Source: Nitrospirota bacterium (lineage in GTDB: Bacteria; Nitrospirota_A; Leptospirillia; Leptospirillales; Leptospirillaceae). From it: 36,631 nt of DNA. Below the pieces are notes generated by a model. That model saw only the letters and a list, made by a program, of their open reading frames with translations, was not told the DNA's origin and searched no databases. The stretch covers positions 1-36,631 of the forward strand of contig JAJYPO010000006.1 in NCBI GenBank assembly GCA_021795275.1. Direction: 5' to 3'. The position numbers and the translations under genes are program-made. Shown here one piece after another: positions 23,536 through 32,339 of the stretch (position 1 is the stretch's first letter; every line of letters begins with the position of its first letter).

Positions 23536-24897
23536 GTGAAAAATTTTCTCAGATCGCTGGCCGCAGGGACCCTTTTCTCGGTCGGTATTTTTTCAATCTT
23601 CCTTCTGGCCGGTTGCGCTCATTCCGGCAGCATTCATCCTTTTCGCTCACAAAAAGGGCTTCTCGCCCCTGTCGGCAATCCGGACTTTCTCGTTCCCGAC
23701 CCCGTCTCCCTTTCCCTTTATCTGGGAGATGTCTTCAATTCCAGGAGAGAGGGGGGGACGGTCCTTTATGGTCATCGTCTGGAGGAAAAGCTCCACAAAC
23801 TGATGGGAAGACAGGTTCTGGAAGTCTGCCAGACCCTTCCATGCTATGCCGACGCGGCCCGAAAACTGCACCTTAGTTTCATTCTATCCGCAACCATACG
23901 CAAGGATGATGAGCCCTCAAAATCGAGAGGCATCCTGACTCTGACGCGATGGTCAGTCGATCCGTTATTTCCGGAAATGACAGTTCCCCTGGTCTTTTCA
24001 CTTGCCAACGGGAGACCTTCCTATGAAAGGCTTGTCGACAGAGCCGTGTCCAGTATGATGATCCGTGTCGAGGCTCGCTCCGGGTCTAAGAGGAAGAGAT
24101 CCAGTTCCGGCAAGGCCGCCAATCTAAGGCGTCTGGTTGCCGAAGGGAAAATTGATCAGGCACTGAGACGGGCAGAGGCACTATTTCGCAGCCACTCAAA
24201 CCATTCCCTGTCCCGGGAATTCTACTCGACATTGTACCGCCTTGAAATGAGTGCTGGCAAACCTGAAATGGCCCATATTGTGGGCGAGGCAGCGATCAGA
24301 AACCATCATGCCTCGACAGGACTGATTCTGCAAATGGCCAGCGATGCGTTGAGGACCGGCCACTTGAACAGGGAACGGAACATTCTCTATCAGGGCCTGA
24401 CCCTCTACCCCGATAACCGGTTATTCTGGCAGCAGCTTGTTGTGGAATATATCCATAGAAAAGACTTTGCCCAAGCCTTCAGTGTCATTCGTATGTATGT
24501 CAAAAGGAATCCCCAGACTCAGGGCCATCCGCGCTTCCGTGGTGAGATCTATGCCTGTCTTGTGGGATTGGGAAGAGGAGATGAGGCTGACCTCTGGTTT
24601 CGGCGCTATATCCTAAAGACCAGGATGGGTCTGGCCACGCCCAGGCCCTATCTGGCCCATGCCATGATCAGTCGCGACTTGCAGAAGGGGGAATGGAGAG
24701 CCGCAGAGGAAAAGGCCCGGGGTCTCATCGCCATGGGGGTTCATTCAACCAGTCTGTACACCGACTGGATGACAGCCCTGGGAGCCAGCAATAATCCTAT
24801 CGGGGAAGCCCGCGTGGCAAGGGAGGCCATCTCTAAAGGGTTCGCCTCCCGTTGGATTCGGGATCAGCTTGCCTATCTCGAGCAAAAGGGGTACTGA
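23536..24897 (+). CDS. Lipoprotein with helical (TPR-like) repeats
   Basis: A 453-residue predicted lipoprotein. The signal peptide ends in the lipobox LLAGC (Cys at 27). An N-terminal domain (about 40-180) of mixed structure follows, then a basic linker (SKRKRSSSGK) and a long helical region (about 195-450) with repeating patterns such as AEGKIDQALRRAEALFRSHSN and NRLFWQQLVVEYIHRKDFAQAF, which look like TPR units. The GTG at 23536 has no clear ribosome binding site, but the signal peptide starts here. It may be translated from a leaderless or short-leader message, given the 27-base gap to the divergent gene. Followed by pgsA after 6 bases. Function unknown; a scaffold in the envelope is plausible. 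Confidence 0.75.
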   Translation: MKNFLRSLAAGTLFSVGIFSIFLLAGCAHSGSIHPFRSQKGLLAPVGNPDFLVPDPVSLSLYLGDVFNSRREGGTVLYGHRLEEKLHKLMGRQVLEVCQTLPCYADAARKLHLSFILSATIRKDDEPSKSRGILTLTRWSVDPLFPEMTVPLVFSLANGRPSYERLVDRAVSSMMIRVEARSGSKRKRSSSGKAANLRRLVAEGKIDQALRRAEALFRSHSNHSLSREFYSTLYRLEMSAGKPEMAHIVGEAAIRNHHASTGLILQMASDALRTGHLNRERNILYQGLTLYPDNRLFWQQLVVEYIHRKDFAQAFSVIRMYVKRNPQTQGHPRFRGEIYACLVGLGRGDEADLWFRRYILKTRMGLATPRPYLAHAMISRDLQKGEWRAAEEKARGLIAMGVHSTSLYTDWMTALGASNNPIGEARVAREAISKGFASRWIRDQLAYLEQKGY

Positions 24898-24903
24898 TTT
24901 CCA

Positions 24904-25458
24904 TTGACAATTCCAAATATTTTATCAGTCTTGAGGATTCTTCTGGCCCCGGTCTTTTTCGGCCTGGTGGCCTACAGGAACATGACATGGGCCTTTTGGG
25001 TCTTCTTTGCAGGCGGTCTGACAGACAGCCTGGATGGTCTTCTGGCCCGATTGCTGGATCAAAAAACCAACCTTGGAAAAACGCTGGATCCTGTGGCCGA
25101 CAAGGTGTTCCTGTCATCCTCGGCTCTATGTCTTGGATGGTATGGAATCATTCCACGTTGGGTGGTCATAGTCTTTGTGACACGGGATATTCTCCTTGTC
25201 TCCGGAGTTGTTCTGTTAAAGCTTGTCGATAGTCCCATTCCTGTCGAACCCCACCTTCTCGGGAAGACGACGACAGGGTTTCAGGTGTTTTATATCGGGT
25301 TTGTCGTCATGCATATTGCGGGTGTGAAATTCAGTGCTCTTATTTTTCCATTGCAGGTCGGATCCGTGATATTTTCTTTCGTATCTGGTGGATATTATAT
25401 TTTTCGTGGGCTTTCCTGGGTCCAGAAGGAAAAAAATGGAAGCAATCGAAGCGCATGA
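24904..25458 (+). CDS. pgsA: CDP-diacylglycerol-glycerol-3-phosphate 3-phosphatidyltransferase
   Basis: A 184-residue inner-membrane enzyme that makes phosphatidylglycerol phosphate. The CDP-alcohol phosphotransferase motif D-G-x2-A-R-x8-G-x3-D-x3-D is present as DGLLARLLDQKTNLGKTLDP followed by VAD, with the catalytic Asp residues in place. Several hydrophobic helices fit the usual six-helix topology. The N-terminus MTIPNILSVLRILLAP is typical; the start codon is TTG at 24904, 6 bases behind the lipoprotein gene. Its 3' end overlaps the next gene by 23 bases. Other CDP-alcohol transferases share the motif, so PgsA is the likely but not the only reading. Confidence 0.88.
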   Translation: MTIPNILSVLRILLAPVFFGLVAYRNMTWAFWVFFAGGLTDSLDGLLARLLDQKTNLGKTLDPVADKVFLSSSALCLGWYGIIPRWVVIVFVTRDILLVSGVVLLKLVDSPIPVEPHLLGKTTTGFQVFYIGFVVMHIAGVKFSALIFPLQVGSVIFSFVSGGYYIFRGLSWVQKEKNGSNRSA

Positions 25459-26818
25459 TCAAGCGAATGACACCAAGGTCTCTTCCGGCCTTTTGATCAA
25501 GGAGGTCTTCCCCGGGAGCCCGGCCATGGAGGCGGGGATCGAAGTGGGAGATCGCCTTGTCTCCATTAATGGATTTGTTCTCAGGGACCTGATTGATCTC
25601 GAGTTTTGTCAGTCCGACTCCGAAATATTGCTGGAATACAGAAGTCGGGGGCAGCGCCATCACGTCGAAATAGAAAAGGATCCCGATACATCTCTCGGGA
25701 TCGTCGTTGACCCGCCTCCCATTCGTCGCTGTCCCAATGACTGTGCCTTCTGCTTTGTCGACCAGATGCCGGAAGGGGCGAGAAAATCCCTTTATATTCG
25801 CGACGAAGACTATCGCTACAGCTTTCTGTACGGGAATTTCATCACGCTGACCAATCTCTCCGAGAAGGATTTCCTGAGAATCCTGGAGCAACGTCTGTCC
25901 CCCCTTTATATTTCCGTTCATGCAACGCCGTTGGATATCCGCCGCAAAATACTCAAGAACGAAAAGGCCCCGGACATACGACCACTCCTCAGGCGTCTTT
26001 CTGACGGGGGGATTACCCTGCATACCCAGATCGTCCTGACTCCCGGCATAAACGATAAGGAAGTTCTTGAAAGGACCTGGAGCGACCTATTGGAACTCTA
26101 CCCGGGGGTTGGATCCCTGGCCGTTGTTCCTGTGGGCCTGACCGCCCACAGGGAGGGATTGCCCGATCTTCCGATGATCGACAAGATTTATGCGTCGAGG
26201 ATGCTGAAAGTCCTTGCGTCCCTGCAAAAGGCCTCCATGGAAAAAATCGGGGATCCCTTCATATTTCCAGCGGATGAGTGGTACGTCCTTGCTGGCCGCT
26301 CTTTCCCATCGCTTTCGCGCTATGGATCATTACCCCAGCTGGGAAACGGGGTCGGACTTGTCCCACTCTTTCAGCGCCAATGGAAAAAGGGAATCAGGGC
26401 CCTTCGTTATCCTCCTCCAGATCGCCTGGTCCTTGTGACCGGAATGGCATTTTCCCCGTATCTTCGGGAGCTGACCTCCCTCTTTGAGAAGTCCTGGAAA
26501 ACGGAAAATGAAGGAGTGACGGTCCTTCCGGTGCTCAACAGGTATCTGGGTCCGAGCGTGACGGTGGCCGGTCTTCTGTCATCGCGTGATATCATTGCGG
26601 CTGTTCAGGCCAACCGTCTACCGGAAGGATCCTGTCTTTGCATTCCGGATATTTGTCTTCGGGAAGGAACGGATATTCTGATCGACGACGGGTCCATTGC
26701 GGAGATCGCCAGCCGGACCGGATTGAAAACTGTCGCTGTTCCCTCTTCGGCCCGGGAATTCGTGCACTGGATGCGTGAAATTTCAGGAGAGGGGACCCTA
26801 AAGGAGGCTTCAGCCTGA
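25436..26818 (+). CDS. DUF512 radical-SAM-like protein with N-terminal PDZ domain
   Basis: A 460-residue protein. A PDZ domain opens it (KEVFPGSPAMEAGIEVGDRL, about 22-41), then the cluster motif CPNDCAFC (Cys99, Cys103, Cys106), then a radical-SAM-like barrel (LYISVHATPLDIRRKILKN, HTQIVLTPGIND), and the C-terminal DUF512 part (VTGMAFSP and LSSRDIIAAV). This layout is conserved in a family of unknown function found in many anaerobes and deep-branching bacteria, often near the GTPase Der. The start is the ATG at 25436 with AGAAGGA before it; the gene overlaps pgsA by 23 bases. Its stop overlaps the ispE start (TGATG), so translation is coupled. Confidence 0.87.
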   Translation: MEAIEAHDQANDTKVSSGLLIKEVFPGSPAMEAGIEVGDRLVSINGFVLRDLIDLEFCQSDSEILLEYRSRGQRHHVEIEKDPDTSLGIVVDPPPIRRCPNDCAFCFVDQMPEGARKSLYIRDEDYRYSFLYGNFITLTNLSEKDFLRILEQRLSPLYISVHATPLDIRRKILKNEKAPDIRPLLRRLSDGGITLHTQIVLTPGINDKEVLERTWSDLLELYPGVGSLAVVPVGLTAHREGLPDLPMIDKIYASRMLKVLASLQKASMEKIGDPFIFPADEWYVLAGRSFPSLSRYGSLPQLGNGVGLVPLFQRQWKKGIRALRYPPPDRLVLVTGMAFSPYLRELTSLFEKSWKTENEGVTVLPVLNRYLGPSVTVAGLLSSRDIIAAVQANRLPEGSCLCIPDICLREGTDILIDDGSIAEIASRTGLKTVAVPSSAREFVHWMREISGEGTLKEASA

Positions 26819-27726
26819 TGGCGACAAATACTTTGTACCTTCGAACTCCGGCTAAGATCAATCTGTCCCTTGTGGTCTTGGGAAAGCGACCCGACGGTTA
26901 TCACGAACTCCTGACCGAGATGGTCATGATCGATCTATATGATGACCTTCTCCTTGAGAGAACCACCGATCCGGGACTCCATCTTTGCCTTTCCGGGAGA
27001 CCTGTTGACGGGGACTTGGCCAGTAACCTTGTCCTCAAGGCCCTGTCTCTTTTGTGGGAGGCTGTGAAGAAAAAAGGTCTGAACCCGTCAGGGGGATTTG
27101 CCGCAGAGCTTACCAAGAGGATCCCTGTGGGGGCCGGTCTGGGAGGAGGCTCCTCCAATGCTGCGATTTCTTTATGGGGAGCTAACAGGCTTCTGGGGAA
27201 TCCACTTTCTGTTGACGAATTAAGAGAAATTGGGCGCGGTCTTGGGTCCGATGTTCCCTTTTTCCTGGGATCGCCAAGAGCAATGGGAGTCGGACGGGGC
27301 GATCTCCTGATTCCCCTCCCGCCCCCTGAACCCATGGTCATCCTTCTCTGGAATCCGGAAATCCCCTTGTCGACGCCCTCTGTTTACAAGGCCATCGATC
27401 CATCCTCCCTAGAGTTCAGGGGGACGGTCGAATTGACAGAAAAAGAGCGTTCTAATAGAATTGGTAGTCTTTTGAAATTTGGCAATCTTGTTAATAGCCT
27501 TGAGAAACCGGCAATCGGACTTTGTCCCCAAATTGGCAAGGGAATAGAATTTCTTGAGAAAATCAGGCCAGGGAATGTCCGGATGACCGGGTCGGGTCCA
27601 ACGGTCTTTGCCAGATTCCCTGGGCGAGAACATGCTCTCGACGTGTCAAGGGAAATGAAGGCCGAACTAGGGGGATGGGCAGGAGTGTTCAATCTCCTTG
27701 TGGAGGCCCCTGTCCCCGGAATGTGA
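26818..27726 (+). CDS. ispE: 4-diphosphocytidyl-2-C-methyl-D-erythritol kinase
   Basis: A 302-residue GHMP kinase of the non-mevalonate isoprenoid pathway, which phosphorylates CDP-methylerythritol. The N-terminal signature PAKINLSLVVLGKRPDGYHE is complete, as is the ATP loop PVGAGLGGGSSNAA (about 102-115) and the C-terminal glycine-rich MTGSGPTVFARF. Length is normal. The product feeds polyprenyl and hopanoid synthesis, which fits the hpnH gene elsewhere in the window. The start overlaps the DUF512 stop. tRNA-Gln follows. Confidence 0.96.
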   Translation: MATNTLYLRTPAKINLSLVVLGKRPDGYHELLTEMVMIDLYDDLLLERTTDPGLHLCLSGRPVDGDLASNLVLKALSLLWEAVKKKGLNPSGGFAAELTKRIPVGAGLGGGSSNAAISLWGANRLLGNPLSVDELREIGRGLGSDVPFFLGSPRAMGVGRGDLLIPLPPPEPMVILLWNPEIPLSTPSVYKAIDPSSLEFRGTVELTEKERSNRIGSLLKFGNLVNSLEKPAIGLCPQIGKGIEFLEKIRPGNVRMTGSGPTVFARFPGREHALDVSREMKAELGGWAGVFNLLVEAPVPGM

Positions 27727-27774
27727 GCCTTTTTCAATGCGAGAGATCGTAATATGTTTTTTTGAAAGACTTCT

Positions 27775-27849
27775 TGGGGCGTCGACAAGCGGCAAGTCAC
27801 GAGATTTTGGATCTCGCATTCCCAGGTTCGAATCCTGGCGCCCCAGCCA
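27775..27849 (+). tRNA. tRNA-Gln (anticodon TTG)
   Basis: Acceptor TGGGGCG (27775-27781) pairs with CGCCCCA (27839-27845); the discriminator is G27846 and CCA is encoded (27847-27849). The anticodon stem CGAGA/TCTCG closes the loop TTTTGGA with TTG in the centre. The T-arm is CCAGG-TTCGAAT-CCTGG. It lies between ispE and prs, a position seen in several other bacterial groups. A possible -10 (TAATAT, 27750-27755) lacks a -35, so it may be processed from the ispE transcript. Confidence 0.94.
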
Positions 27850-27949
27850 GCTTGTAGATCAGTCGCATGGTCTTGGTATTCGCGGAATGTTTGCTGTCAT
27901 GGCGGTTAGGGGAAGATAATTCCGCTTGCTGAGGAGGCTCGATACGGTC

Positions 27950-28888
27950 GTGAGGGAAATCAAGATATTTTCTGGAAACGCCAATATCGCCTTGGCGCAG
28001 GAGATTGTTTCTTACCTTAAGGCTCCTTTGGGAGTCGCAACCGTTGGGGCATTTTCCGACGGCGAGGTTCGGGTAAGGATTGATGAAAATGTTCGGGGAA
28101 ACGATGTCTTCCTGATCCAGTCCCTTTCGCATCCTGTCAATACGCACCTGATGGAGCTCCTGGTCATGATTGATGCTGTCAAAAGGGCTTCGGCGCAGAG
28201 GATTACCGCTGTTATCCCTTATTATGCCTATGCGCGCCAGGACAGGAAGGATCAGCCACGGGTTCCGATCACCGCCAAGCTAGTCGCGGACCTGATCACC
28301 ACTGCGGGTGCCTCCCGCATTCTGACCCTGGATCTACATACCGGGCAGCTGCAGGGATTTTTCAATATTCCGGTCGACCACCTTCACGGGACCCCGGTGC
28401 TGATCGAACCGTTGAAAAAGATGTCCGGCGAAAACCTCGTCCTGGTTTCTCCCGATGCAGGGGGAGTTGAAAGGACAAGAGTCTTTGCCAAGCGTCTTCA
28501 GGCTCCCCTCGCCATTATCGACAAGAGACGGGAAGGTCCAAATCAGTCTCAGGTGATGAATATCATCGGGGATGTGGCAGGGAAGACTGCCGTCATCCTG
28601 GATGATATGATCGATACGGCGGGAACGATTACACAAGGAGCCCAGGCTGCTCTCGATGCCGGAGCCAAACGGGTTGTGGCCGTGGCCACCCATCCGGTTC
28701 TTTCAGGAATGGCCCTTGAACGGCTGAACAAATCGGTGATAGATGAGGTCATTGTGACGAATTCCATTCCCATGGGCGGGAAGGATGAGGTCTGTCGCAA
28801 GCTACGGGTCTATTCGATCGCCCCCCTCCTGGGGGAGGCGATCAAGAGAATTCACGAAGATGATTCTGTGAGTTCATTGTTCATCTGA
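27950..28888 (+). CDS. prs: Ribose-phosphate pyrophosphokinase
   Basis: A 312-residue cytoplasmic enzyme making PRPP from ribose 5-phosphate and ATP, for nucleotide, His and Trp synthesis. Seen motifs are FSDGEVRVRI, the ATP-binding YARQDRKDQPRVPI, DLHTGQLQGFF, and the PRPP loop VILDDMIDTAGTI. Length matches the family (about 310-317). The GTG at 27950 is the best start because the family begins MREIKIFSGNAN-like; GAGGAGG lies 12 bases upstream, a little far. The frame is open back to a TTG at 27926. First gene of the prs-rplY-pth-ychF run. Confidence 0.95.
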   Translation: MREIKIFSGNANIALAQEIVSYLKAPLGVATVGAFSDGEVRVRIDENVRGNDVFLIQSLSHPVNTHLMELLVMIDAVKRASAQRITAVIPYYAYARQDRKDQPRVPITAKLVADLITTAGASRILTLDLHTGQLQGFFNIPVDHLHGTPVLIEPLKKMSGENLVLVSPDAGGVERTRVFAKRLQAPLAIIDKRREGPNQSQVMNIIGDVAGKTAVILDDMIDTAGTITQGAQAALDAGAKRVVAVATHPVLSGMALERLNKSVIDEVIVTNSIPMGGKDEVCRKLRVYSIAPLLGEAIKRIHEDDSVSSLFI

Positions 28889-28943
28889 GATCTGTCGGAA
28901 TCATCTGCCTGCGCATCCGGGGGCAGCATAAAAGGAGGAAGAT

Positions 28944-29519
28944 GTGGATCACAGCAATCTGAAGGTCATGGTCAGGGAAAAGAACGGAAAGGGAGTGGCA
29001 AGGTCGCTTCGGCGAACCGGCCATGTTCCGGCGGTCGTCTATGGAGGGGGAAAATCAAAGTCCCTTTCAGTCTCGTTGAAGGATGTGGAAAAGGCCCTGC
29101 ATACACATGCGGGAAGAAACGGCCTTTTCGACCTCGAGATCAATGACGGAAAGAATGTCCATAAAGCCTTGACCCTTGTCCGGGATATCCAGAGGGATCC
29201 TATCACCGGAAAAATCCTTCACCTGGATTTTTTTGAAGTGTCCGAAAAGGCCAAGGTCAGGAATCGGGTTCCCCTTGAAGTCGTGGGTGATATTCCTGCT
29301 GGGGTCAAAAAGGGGGGGATCCTGGACTTTGTGATCAGGGAGCTGCATGTCGAATGTCTTTCCTTTCAGATGCCGGACCATATCAAGGTGGATGTCTCCG
29401 GTCTCGACATCAACCAGACACTTCACGTGAAGGACATCGTCCTTCCACCAGGCGTGGCTGTCCTTGACGACGGAAACTCCGTGGCCATCCATGTCATTCC
29501 GCCAAAGGCCGAGGCCTAA
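28944..29519 (+). CDS. rplY: 50S ribosomal protein L25 (CTC form)
   Basis: A 191-residue 5S-rRNA-binding protein of the long CTC/TL5 type, with the N-terminal L25 domain (about 1-93) and a C-terminal beta domain. The conserved RRTGHVPAVVYGGGKS and DITGKILHLDFFEV-like stretch (ITGKILHLDFFEV) are present. The start is GTG at 28944 after a strong AAAGGAGGA. It lies 55 bases behind prs and 50 before pth, the widespread prs-rplY-pth order. Confidence 0.96.
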   Translation: MDHSNLKVMVREKNGKGVARSLRRTGHVPAVVYGGGKSKSLSVSLKDVEKALHTHAGRNGLFDLEINDGKNVHKALTLVRDIQRDPITGKILHLDFFEVSEKAKVRNRVPLEVVGDIPAGVKKGGILDFVIRELHVECLSFQMPDHIKVDVSGLDINQTLHVKDIVLPPGVAVLDDGNSVAIHVIPPKAEA

Positions 29520-29569
29520 TCGGATTGACCGGTACAGGAATGGCCTGACGGGGCGGCGGAGGGGGGGTT

Positions 29570-30115
29570 TTGTCTTTTGTCATCATAGGGCTGGGAAATC
29601 CCGGACCGGAGTATGACGGGACCCGCCACAACGTCGGAAAGATGCTCCTGGACTTCTTTTCGGAAAAATACGGCATTCCCCTGGGGAAAAAACAGGGAAA
29701 CATTATTTATGGGGAAGGCGTATGGCGCGGCCATCGTCTTTTGCTTGTTTTTCCGGTGACATTCATGAATCTGAGCGGGAAAGTCGTCCCCTGGCTTAGG
29801 TTGAAGGGGGCGGAAGATCCTTCGCAATGGCTTCTCCTCCATGATGATCTGGACACTCCTTTCGGAGTGGTCCGTTTCCGTGAGAAGGGAGGATCCGGCG
29901 GACAGCGAGGCGTCGAGTCCATCCTTGGTGTCGCCGGCTCGAAGGAAATTTCAAGGATCAAGGTCGGGATCGGACGACCCGCTTTTGTGGGAGCCGATAT
30001 CAGCGATTATGTTCTTTCTCGGTTTTCAAAAGAGGAGAAAGAAAGGCTTCCGACCCTTTTTGAGAATGCCCTTGCCCTGACGGAAAAATGGCTGTTGGCA
30101 AGGTCTCGGCATTGA
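29570..30115 (+). CDS. pth: Peptidyl-tRNA hydrolase
   Basis: A 181-residue enzyme that releases peptide from drop-off peptidyl-tRNA. The catalytic residues can be placed: Asn10 and His20 in GLGNPGPEYDGTRHNVG, Asn67 in TFMNLSGK, and Asp92 in LLHDDLD. The GGSGGQRGVESI motif that grips the tRNA is also present. The start is TTG at 29570, preceded by GGCGGAGGGGGG. Length is slightly below the usual 190. It is co-linear with rplY and ychF, 13 bases before the latter. Confidence 0.95.
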   Translation: MSFVIIGLGNPGPEYDGTRHNVGKMLLDFFSEKYGIPLGKKQGNIIYGEGVWRGHRLLLVFPVTFMNLSGKVVPWLRLKGAEDPSQWLLLHDDLDTPFGVVRFREKGGSGGQRGVESILGVAGSKEISRIKVGIGRPAFVGADISDYVLSRFSKEEKERLPTLFENALALTEKWLLARSRH

Positions 30116-30128
30116 CGGGGATGGTTGA

Positions 30129-31223
30129 TTGGGTCTTTCCTGCGGTATAGTGGGGTTGCCGAATGTGGGGAAGTCGACGCTCTTCAATGCGTTGACGGCC
30201 GCAACGGTTCCGGTGGCCAACTATCCTTTTTGTACAATTGATCCTCATTCGGGTATCGTTCCTGTTCCGGACAAGCGCCTGGACAGGCTTGCCGAGCTGT
30301 ACAGACCTAAAAAGGTGACTCCTGCCACGGTGGAGTTTGTCGATATTGCGGGTCTGGTAAAGGGGGCAAGCCAAGGGGAAGGGCTGGGGAACCAGTTCCT
30401 GGGACACATAAGGTCCGTGGATCTGATCGTCCATGTGCTCAGGGGGTTTCAGGACGGTGAGATTACCCACGTCCATGGAGAGGTCAATCCCGTTTCGGAT
30501 CTTGAAGTCATCGAAACCGAACTTCTCCTGGCGGATCTTGCCTCGTTGACCACCCGTCTTCCGAAATTTGAAAAACAGTGGAAAACGGGGGGCAAGGAGG
30601 CCGAGGCCCAGAAAAGTCTTTTTTCCCTGATCTTGGAAGGACTTGAGAGCGGACGTCCGGCCAGGGAAATCTCTTCGGACTCCCTTGGCGATTCGTTTCG
30701 GCGGAGCCTCGGACTTCTGACCGACAAACCTGCGTTGTATGTGGCGAACGTCTCCGAGTCCGAAATTCATTCTCCATCCCCTCGGATTGAATCTCTGGAA
30801 AGGATTGTTGCGGAGAGGGGGGGAGCGCTCATTCCCATTTGCGCAAAATGGGAAGCCGAGATCGCTGAACTTCCGGCCTCTGAAAGAGCCGTTTTTCTCA
30901 AGGAACTTGGACTTGAGCGGTCCGGACTGGATCGCCTGGCCTTCGAGGGATACCGCTCCCTTGGTTTGGTGACCTTTCTGACAGCCGGAGAGATGGAAGT
31001 TCGTGCCTGGCCCGTCCTGAAAGGCACTTCCGCGCCGAGGGCCGCATCGGAAATCCATTCCGATATTGAAAGAGGGTTCATTCGGGCCGAGGTCATGCGT
31101 TATGAGGATCTCGACCGGCTTGGCTCTGAAAAGCTAGTCAAGGAGAAGGGGCTCCTTCGCCTTGAGGGCAAGGAGTATGTCATTCAGGACGGAGATGTCG
31201 TGTATTTCCGTTTTCATGTCTAG
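30129..31223 (+). CDS. ychF: Redox-regulated ATPase YchF
   Basis: A 364-residue member of the Obg family that prefers ATP. The G1 loop GLPNVGKST is at residues 9-17, G3 is DIAGLVKGASQGEGLGN (about 70-86), and the TGS domain fills the C-terminal 85 residues (LGLVTFLTAGEMEVRAW, and YVIQDGDVVYFRFHV as the end). The usual N-terminus MGxxCGIVGLPNVGKS fixes the TTG at 30129 as start. It binds ribosomes and takes part in oxidative-stress response in E. coli. It follows pth by 13 bases and precedes rpsF by 22. Confidence 0.95.
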   Translation: MGLSCGIVGLPNVGKSTLFNALTAATVPVANYPFCTIDPHSGIVPVPDKRLDRLAELYRPKKVTPATVEFVDIAGLVKGASQGEGLGNQFLGHIRSVDLIVHVLRGFQDGEITHVHGEVNPVSDLEVIETELLLADLASLTTRLPKFEKQWKTGGKEAEAQKSLFSLILEGLESGRPAREISSDSLGDSFRRSLGLLTDKPALYVANVSESEIHSPSPRIESLERIVAERGGALIPICAKWEAEIAELPASERAVFLKELGLERSGLDRLAFEGYRSLGLVTFLTAGEMEVRAWPVLKGTSAPRAASEIHSDIERGFIRAEVMRYEDLDRLGSEKLVKEKGLLRLEGKEYVIQDGDVVYFRFHV

Positions 31224-31245
31224 ATGAATCGAGAGGTGGGTGCCA

Positions 31246-31629
31246 ATGAATTTCTATGAATGTGTTCTGTTGCTGAAACCAACCCTTTCGGAAGAGGAAT
31301 CCTCCTCCGTTGTGGGGAAATTCGAAAAAATCGTCGTGGAGAGGAACGGAACCGTCCATGCGGTTCAACATCTTGGAAAAAAGAAACTGGCTTATGAGCT
31401 GAAGAAAGAACGGAAGGCCGAGTATGTTATCCTATACATCGAATTGCCGAATGCCTCCGACGAGCTTGAGCTCGAACGCTCGGCCCGTCTTGATGAAAGG
31501 GTGCTCAAGAGCATGATCCTCAAACGGAAAAAACTTGTCATTCCCCAGACAGAGGGGCCTTCCGAACAGGCGACGGGGGCTGAATCTTCCTCAGAGGGTG
31601 TTTCTGAGGTCGAAGGAGCAGCAATTTGA
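31246..31629 (+). CDS. rpsF: 30S ribosomal protein S6
   Basis: A 127-residue ribosomal protein. The start MNFYECVLLLKPTLSEEE and KKKLAYELKKERKAEYVILYIE are typical; the S6 fold ends near residue 95. A Glu/Ser-rich tail (TGAESSSEGVSEVEG) follows, as in many S6 proteins that are modified by glutamates. AGGTGG 6 bases before the ATG at 31246 favours it over the in-frame GTG at 31240. The stop overlaps the ssb start (TTGA), so the two are translationally coupled. Confidence 0.95.
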   Translation: MNFYECVLLLKPTLSEEESSSVVGKFEKIVVERNGTVHAVQHLGKKKLAYELKKERKAEYVILYIELPNASDELELERSARLDERVLKSMILKRKKLVIPQTEGPSEQATGAESSSEGVSEVEGAAI

Positions 31630-32054
31630 GCAGCTTCAACAAGGTCGTTCTCATGGGAAATCTGACCCGGGATCCGGAGATGCGGGTCACGGGCGGAGGC
31701 ATGTCCGTCGGGACCTTTACGCTCGCCATCAACAACCGTGTGAAGGGAAACGACGAAAAGGAAGACGTCAGTTTCATTGATTGCGTAGCCTTCGGTAAAC
31801 AGGCCGACTTTGTCAAGGAATATCTGGGGAAAGGCATGCCGATCCTTCTCGAAGGGCGTCTCCAGCAGAACCGCTGGGAGCAGGAAGGGCAAAAGCGCTC
31901 GAAAATCGAAGTCATTGTACAGACTCTGACTTTCGTGGGCCCCCCCAAGCGCTCCTCAGGATCCGCTCCTGATTCTTCCCACCGTCAGGAATCCTATCCG
32001 GATCCGGGTGGAGATTTGATAATGGGACAGGGGGAATCAGACATTCCCTTTTAG
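31626..32054 (+). CDS. ssb: Single-stranded DNA-binding protein
   Basis: A 142-residue OB-fold protein. The N-terminus SSFNKVVLMGNLTRDPEMRV and the core VSFIDCVAFGKQADFVKEYL are typical. The tail is the interaction peptide ending in ESDIPF, which recruits partners in replication and repair. The start is TTG, overlapping the rpsF stop. It lies between rpsF and rpsR, the most common place for ssb in bacteria. Confidence 0.96.
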   Translation: MSSFNKVVLMGNLTRDPEMRVTGGGMSVGTFTLAINNRVKGNDEKEDVSFIDCVAFGKQADFVKEYLGKGMPILLEGRLQQNRWEQEGQKRSKIEVIVQTLTFVGPPKRSSGSAPDSSHRQESYPDPGGDLIMGQGESDIPF

Positions 32055-32108
32055 AAAAAACGTATTCGTCACGTCACCGGGAACCGAATCAACGAAAGGA
32101 ATTCAGGC

Positions 32109-32339
32109 ATGGCAGGTCAGGCTCGTTCTTTCCAGAGAAAAAAGGTGTGCCGTTTTTGCACAGAAAACCTCCTCATCGATTTCAAGGATCAGGCCACGCT
32201 TCATTCCTACCTGACCGAACGTGGAAAAATCCTTCCGCGAAGACTGACAGGGACCTGTTCTCACCATCAAAGGGCGGTCTCAAAGGCGATCAAGCAGGCC
32301 AGGAATGTTGCATTTCTTGCCTTTGCCGAGGAAAGCTGA
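32109..32339 (+). CDS. rpsR: 30S ribosomal protein S18
   Basis: A 76-residue ribosomal protein that pairs with S6 on the 30S platform. Cys14 and Cys17 (CRFC) and Cys near 55 suggest the zinc-binding variant, although the fourth ligand is probably His. YLTERGKILPRRLTGTCSHHQRAV is the family core (about 35-58). It lies 54 bases behind ssb, and its 3' end overlaps the next gene by 35 bases. Confidence 0.95.
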   Translation: MAGQARSFQRKKVCRFCTENLLIDFKDQATLHSYLTERGKILPRRLTGTCSHHQRAVSKAIKQARNVAFLAFAEES

